Assembly (NCBI GenBank): GCA_017989885.1 | Contig: JAGNPA010000055.1 | Coordinates: 1-8,789 of the forward strand | Direction: 5' to 3' | DNA from: Aquabacterium sp. | GTDB taxonomy: Bacteria > Pseudomonadota > Gammaproteobacteria > Burkholderiales > Burkholderiaceae_C | DNA length: 8,789 nucleotides | Shown here: positions 6,961 to 8,789 of the stretch, piece by piece | Position numbering within the stretch: position 1 is the stretch's first letter | Layout of the letters: the number at the start of each line of letters is the position of its first letter | Made by a program: the position numbers and the translations under genes | Notes under the pieces: model-generated | Databases searched by the model: none | What the model was told of the DNA's origin: nothing | The model's input: the letters and a program-made list of their open reading frames with translations, nothing else

Positions 6961-6972
6961 CCCGAAAACCCC

Positions 6973-7719
6973 TCAGGGGGTCTCGAACGCCACGGTTTGG
7001 CTCAGCGCATGGGGCGATGCAAATGACGCATCCTGTGGCCCCGCGCCCCGCCGAATACCCAGCGCCTGATCCAGGCGAGGATCGCGGATGAGCAAGGCAC
7101 TGGCCCGAGCCGGACGGCTGAAGGAGTGGCCCGCATCGGCCACCGGCTGCAGGCTCAGTGAGGTCGACAGGAGCGCATCGGTCGACACCAACGCCGAAGC
7201 CATCGGCACCACGGCGGCGACACCCAGGGAAGGATCCGCGTCCTGCGATGCCAGTTGAATGCGTTGCTCGCCGGACGCCAGGGCCTCGGCAGGCACCGTG
7301 GACATGGGCGCCAAGGCCGACACCATGGCCCCCACCACCATCACAAAGCCTGCGGCCACGGCGGTGGGCCCCATCCAGGCACGGCGGCGCAAGGCCACTG
7401 CCGGCGCGGCCGCGGGCATCGCAGCCGGCGCCACACGAGGCTCGACCGCACGGGCAGCAGCGGGCGCCAGCACCACCGGCTCGTCGGCCAGACGGGCACG
7501 GAAGTTGTGCAAGAAACGATCGCTGTCGGTGCCCTGCGCCAGCTCGGCCGAACGCATCACATCACCGACGAACTGGTAATCACGCCACGCTGCACGGGTG
7601 TCGGCATCGCCTTTCCACGCCTGCAGGATCTGAGACAGCTCATCCGGGCGAGCCTGACCATCGACCAGCGCAGACAATGCTTCACGGGACGCATCGGTTG
7701 AACGGGATTGATCTGACAT
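6973..7719 (-). CDS. rseA: Anti-sigma-E factor RseA (MucA-like)
   Basis: Single-pass inner-membrane protein whose cytoplasmic domain holds RpoE inactive until regulated proteolysis. Its 248 residues comprise an N-terminal anti-sigma domain (about 11-60, SREALSALVDGQARPDELSQ, then WRDYQFVGDVMRS), an Ala/Pro-rich linker (84-110), RRR at 111-113 and a membrane segment (about 115-137). A periplasmic domain of about 110 residues follows. Identification rests on the N-terminal domain, the topology and the position after rpoE. It is longer than E. coli RseA (216) and P. aeruginosa MucA (194). AGGAG seven bases before the ATG supports this start. The periplasmic C-terminus is low in complexity and I see no clear RseB-contact motif apart from a possible remnant, RDPRLD (212-217). 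This fits the absence of rseB nearby but is inference. Confidence 0.9.
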   Translation of the reverse strand: MSDQSRSTDASREALSALVDGQARPDELSQILQAWKGDADTRAAWRDYQFVGDVMRSAELAQGTDSDRFLHNFRARLADEPVVLAPAAARAVEPRVAPAAMPAAAPAVALRRRAWMGPTAVAAGFVMVVGAMVSALAPMSTVPAEALASGEQRIQLASQDADPSLGVAAVVPMASALVSTDALLSTSLSLQPVADAGHSFSRPARASALLIRDPRLDQALGIRRGAGPQDASFASPHALSQTVAFETP

Positions 7720-7843
7720 AAGGCGGCTCCTGCTTCACATGGATGGCACTGGACCCAGCACCGTGATTGGTGGGTGTGATCACCCCTTGCAGCAAAAGTT
7801 CACTCAACTTTGCAAACCCGTGAGCCAGTTCACGGTCGCGGTC
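7720..7843 (-). promoter_or_regulatory. rpoE-rseA spacer with possible sigma-E promoter and dyads
   Basis: A 124-base gap, long for genes that are usually close together. The minus strand shows GAACTT (7801-7796), 16 bases, then TCACA (7779-7775): an exact sigma-E -35 with a poor -10, giving a leader of about 50 bases to rseA. The -35 lies in a dyad with AAAGTT (7795-7800) and AACTTT (7806-7811) separated by five bases. Two other short dyads are CGTGA/TCACG (7819-7834) and GGGTG/CACCC (7772-7785). An internal promoter would let RseA be made separately from RpoE; this is not proven. Confidence 0.3.
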
Positions 7844-8476
7844 TCACCACCGCTCGCCCTGACGCGCGTCCAGCATCGGGCGCAGCCGGGTGGCGATGGC
7901 CTCGCGCGCCCGGTAGATGCGCGAGCGCACCGTGCCGATCGGGCAGTTCATCATCTCAGCGATTTCCTCGTAGCTCAGGCCTTCGATTTCACGCAGGGTG
8001 ATGGCCTGGCGCAGGTCGTCCGACAGGGCGTCGATGGCCGCATTGACCGCCTCGCCGATCTGGCGGCTGGCCAACAGCGACTCGGGGGTCTCGCCCGAGG
8101 TCAGCTCGTTCTCGACGCGCGAACCCCCGTCGTCCTCATCGGCCAGCGAGGCCATGGCCGATTCCGTGATCACCGGATCGCGCACCAAGCCGATCATGGC
8201 CTTCTTGGCCGTGTTCACCGCAATCCGATAAAGCCAGGTGTAGAAGGCGCTGTCGCCCCGGAAATTGGGCAAGGCCCGGTAGGCGCGAATGAAGGTTTCC
8301 TGGGCGATGTCCTCCACCAGGTCCACATCCCGGACCATGCGGGCAATCAGACGCTCGATGCGGCGCTGGTACTTGATGACCAGCATCTCAAAGGCACGCT
8401 GGTCACCCCGCTGCACCCGCTCGACCAGGGGCGCATCGACGTCGAGCGACGGAACGGGAGACTCTGCGTCGCTCAC
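7844..8476 (-). CDS. rpoE: RNA polymerase sigma factor RpoE (AlgU-type, ECF sigma-E)
   Basis: ECF sigma factor for the envelope-stress regulon, held by RseA. The 210-residue protein has sigma region 2 (about 19-95, with DLVEDIAQETFIRAYRAL and FYTWLYRIAVNTAKK), a variable acidic linker (104-135) and sigma region 4 (about 145-200). Region 4 contains the helix-turn-helix SYEEIAEMMNCPIGTVRSRI at 168-187. The GTG at 8476 is chosen because AAGGA lies about six bases upstream and because it gives the usual length for the group. Longer in-frame starts (to 8596) add unconserved sequence. Its start overlaps the stop of the preceding frame (GTGA), suggesting coupling. No clear sigma-E promoter is visible in the 300 bases upstream, so the promoter may lie before the preceding gene. 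Confidence 0.97.
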   Translation of the reverse strand: MSDAESPVPSLDVDAPLVERVQRGDQRAFEMLVIKYQRRIERLIARMVRDVDLVEDIAQETFIRAYRALPNFRGDSAFYTWLYRIAVNTAKKAMIGLVRDPVITESAMASLADEDDGGSRVENELTSGETPESLLASRQIGEAVNAAIDALSDDLRQAITLREIEGLSYEEIAEMMNCPIGTVRSRIYRAREAIATRLRPMLDARQGERW

Positions 8477-8789
8477 GAACGGTCCTTGTCTGTCGGGCCC
8501 GGCGCTTCGCCGCAGGCGCACAAAGGCTGGGTGGGCATGAACATGTCTGAAGGTCCCCGCAAATCGATTCCTGATGGTTGGCGACGAAGCGACCATGATG
8601 CCACTGCTGGCGAACGCACGTCAGACTTCCCCCCGACCACGGTGGTCAAGCGAGAGGGCAAGGAGATCAGGGTGCGAAAACGGTGCACATCCGGGCAGGC
8701 CTGGGTGTGAATCCAGCACCAGTGCACGGTCGATGCACAAGTGCCCTCGCCCACCGCCTGGATGCGGCACAGGAGCCAGCCCTGGGCGT
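8473..8789 (-). CDS. 3' part of an unrecognised gene overlapping rpoE
   Basis: This frame is open from the window edge to a TGA at 8475-8473, giving 104 codons, and overlaps the rpoE GTG by four bases (GTGA). The first 50 or so codons visible have strong G/C third positions, unlike the other two minus frames, which supports real coding. The remaining codons, about 8635-8530, lose this bias. A Trp-rich stretch (VHWCWIHTQACPDVHRFRTL) resembles, weakly, the C-terminal end of small YgfX-like membrane proteins encoded near rpoE in some proteobacteria; I am not confident in this. The true gene may end in another way, or the tail may be an extension. The rest lies outside the window. Confidence 0.42.
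   Translation of the reverse strand, partial: AQGWLLCRIQAVGEGTCASTVHWCWIHTQACPDVHRFRTLISLPSRLTTVVGGKSDVRSPAVASWSLRRQPSGIDLRGPSDMFMPTQPLCACGEAPGPTDKDRS

Larger units (their letters stand above)
6833..6972 (-). promoter_or_regulatory. rseA-mucD spacer where rseB would be expected
   Basis: About 140 bases with two hairpins and no reading frame resembling rseB (mucB). In the related conserved locus rseB (about 300 residues) usually lies between the anti-sigma factor and the protease. Its absence, together with stop and start signals in the spacer, suggests mucD is transcribed at least partly on its own. Confidence 0.6.

Noticed and set aside
8500..8512. CGGCG/CGCCG hairpin just before rpoE as a terminator or thermosensor
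   Set aside because: Only five pairs, no T-tract, and it does not cover the rpoE Shine-Dalgarno. Such stems are common in GC-rich DNA.
8635..8647. 13-base palindrome GACCAC-G-GTGGTC upstream of rpoE as an operator
   Set aside because: Short, inside a possible coding frame, and no known regulator site was recognised.
7739..8710. 323-codon open frame on the plus strand opposite rpoE
   Set aside because: Shadow of rpoE and the frame before it. The protein shows no domain, and the opposite strand carries an unmistakable sigma factor.
1..8789. Mobile element, CRISPR array or phage genes
   Set aside because: No transposase or integrase, no spaced direct repeats, no tRNA and no change of composition. 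All confident genes belong to one conserved chromosomal neighbourhood.

Overview
The window is high-GC DNA from a betaproteobacterium, most likely order Burkholderiales (Comamonadaceae or a close relative). This rests on the proteins (LepA, RNase III, Era, RpoE and a DUF4845 protein of the beta/gamma type), the strong G/C preference at third codon positions, and the gene order. I cannot name the genus. All supported genes lie on the minus strand, so they read from high to low coordinates. No mobile element, rRNA, tRNA or CRISPR was seen.

Layout in transcription order: the 3' part of an unrecognised reading frame (8789-8473) overlaps by four bases the GTG start of rpoE (8476-7844), the envelope-stress sigma factor. 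A 124-base gap with small dyads and a possible sigma-E-type promoter precedes rseA (7719-6973), the membrane anti-sigma factor. Next comes a 146-base spacer with two hairpins and a candidate sigma-E promoter, then mucD/degP (6826-5279), a periplasmic PDZ serine protease. rseB (mucB), normally found between rseA and mucD, is absent. After mucD there is a terminator-like hairpin and a 401-base non-coding region with three DnaA-box-like sites and two copies of a TACAAT-containing 10-mer.

The second block is lepA (4877-3069), lepB (3069-2098), a DUF4845 gene (2073-1702), rnc (1602-838) and era (809 to beyond the window start). It combines a translation GTPase, the signal peptidase, a small membrane protein of unknown role and two RNA/ribosome-maturation proteins. 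lepA and lepB overlap by one base (TGATG).

The gene content is the conserved algU-mucA-mucD-lepA-lepB-rnc-era neighbourhood, so it is not a new system. The unusual parts are the leaders. lepA has no Shine-Dalgarno of its own. It is preceded by an 8-codon open frame whose stop overlaps the lepA start (ATGA), and that frame runs through a terminator-like hairpin followed by eight Ts. The rnc leader has four segments able to form alternative hairpins. The rseA-mucD spacer has replaced rseB and holds a dyad that overlaps a candidate stress promoter.
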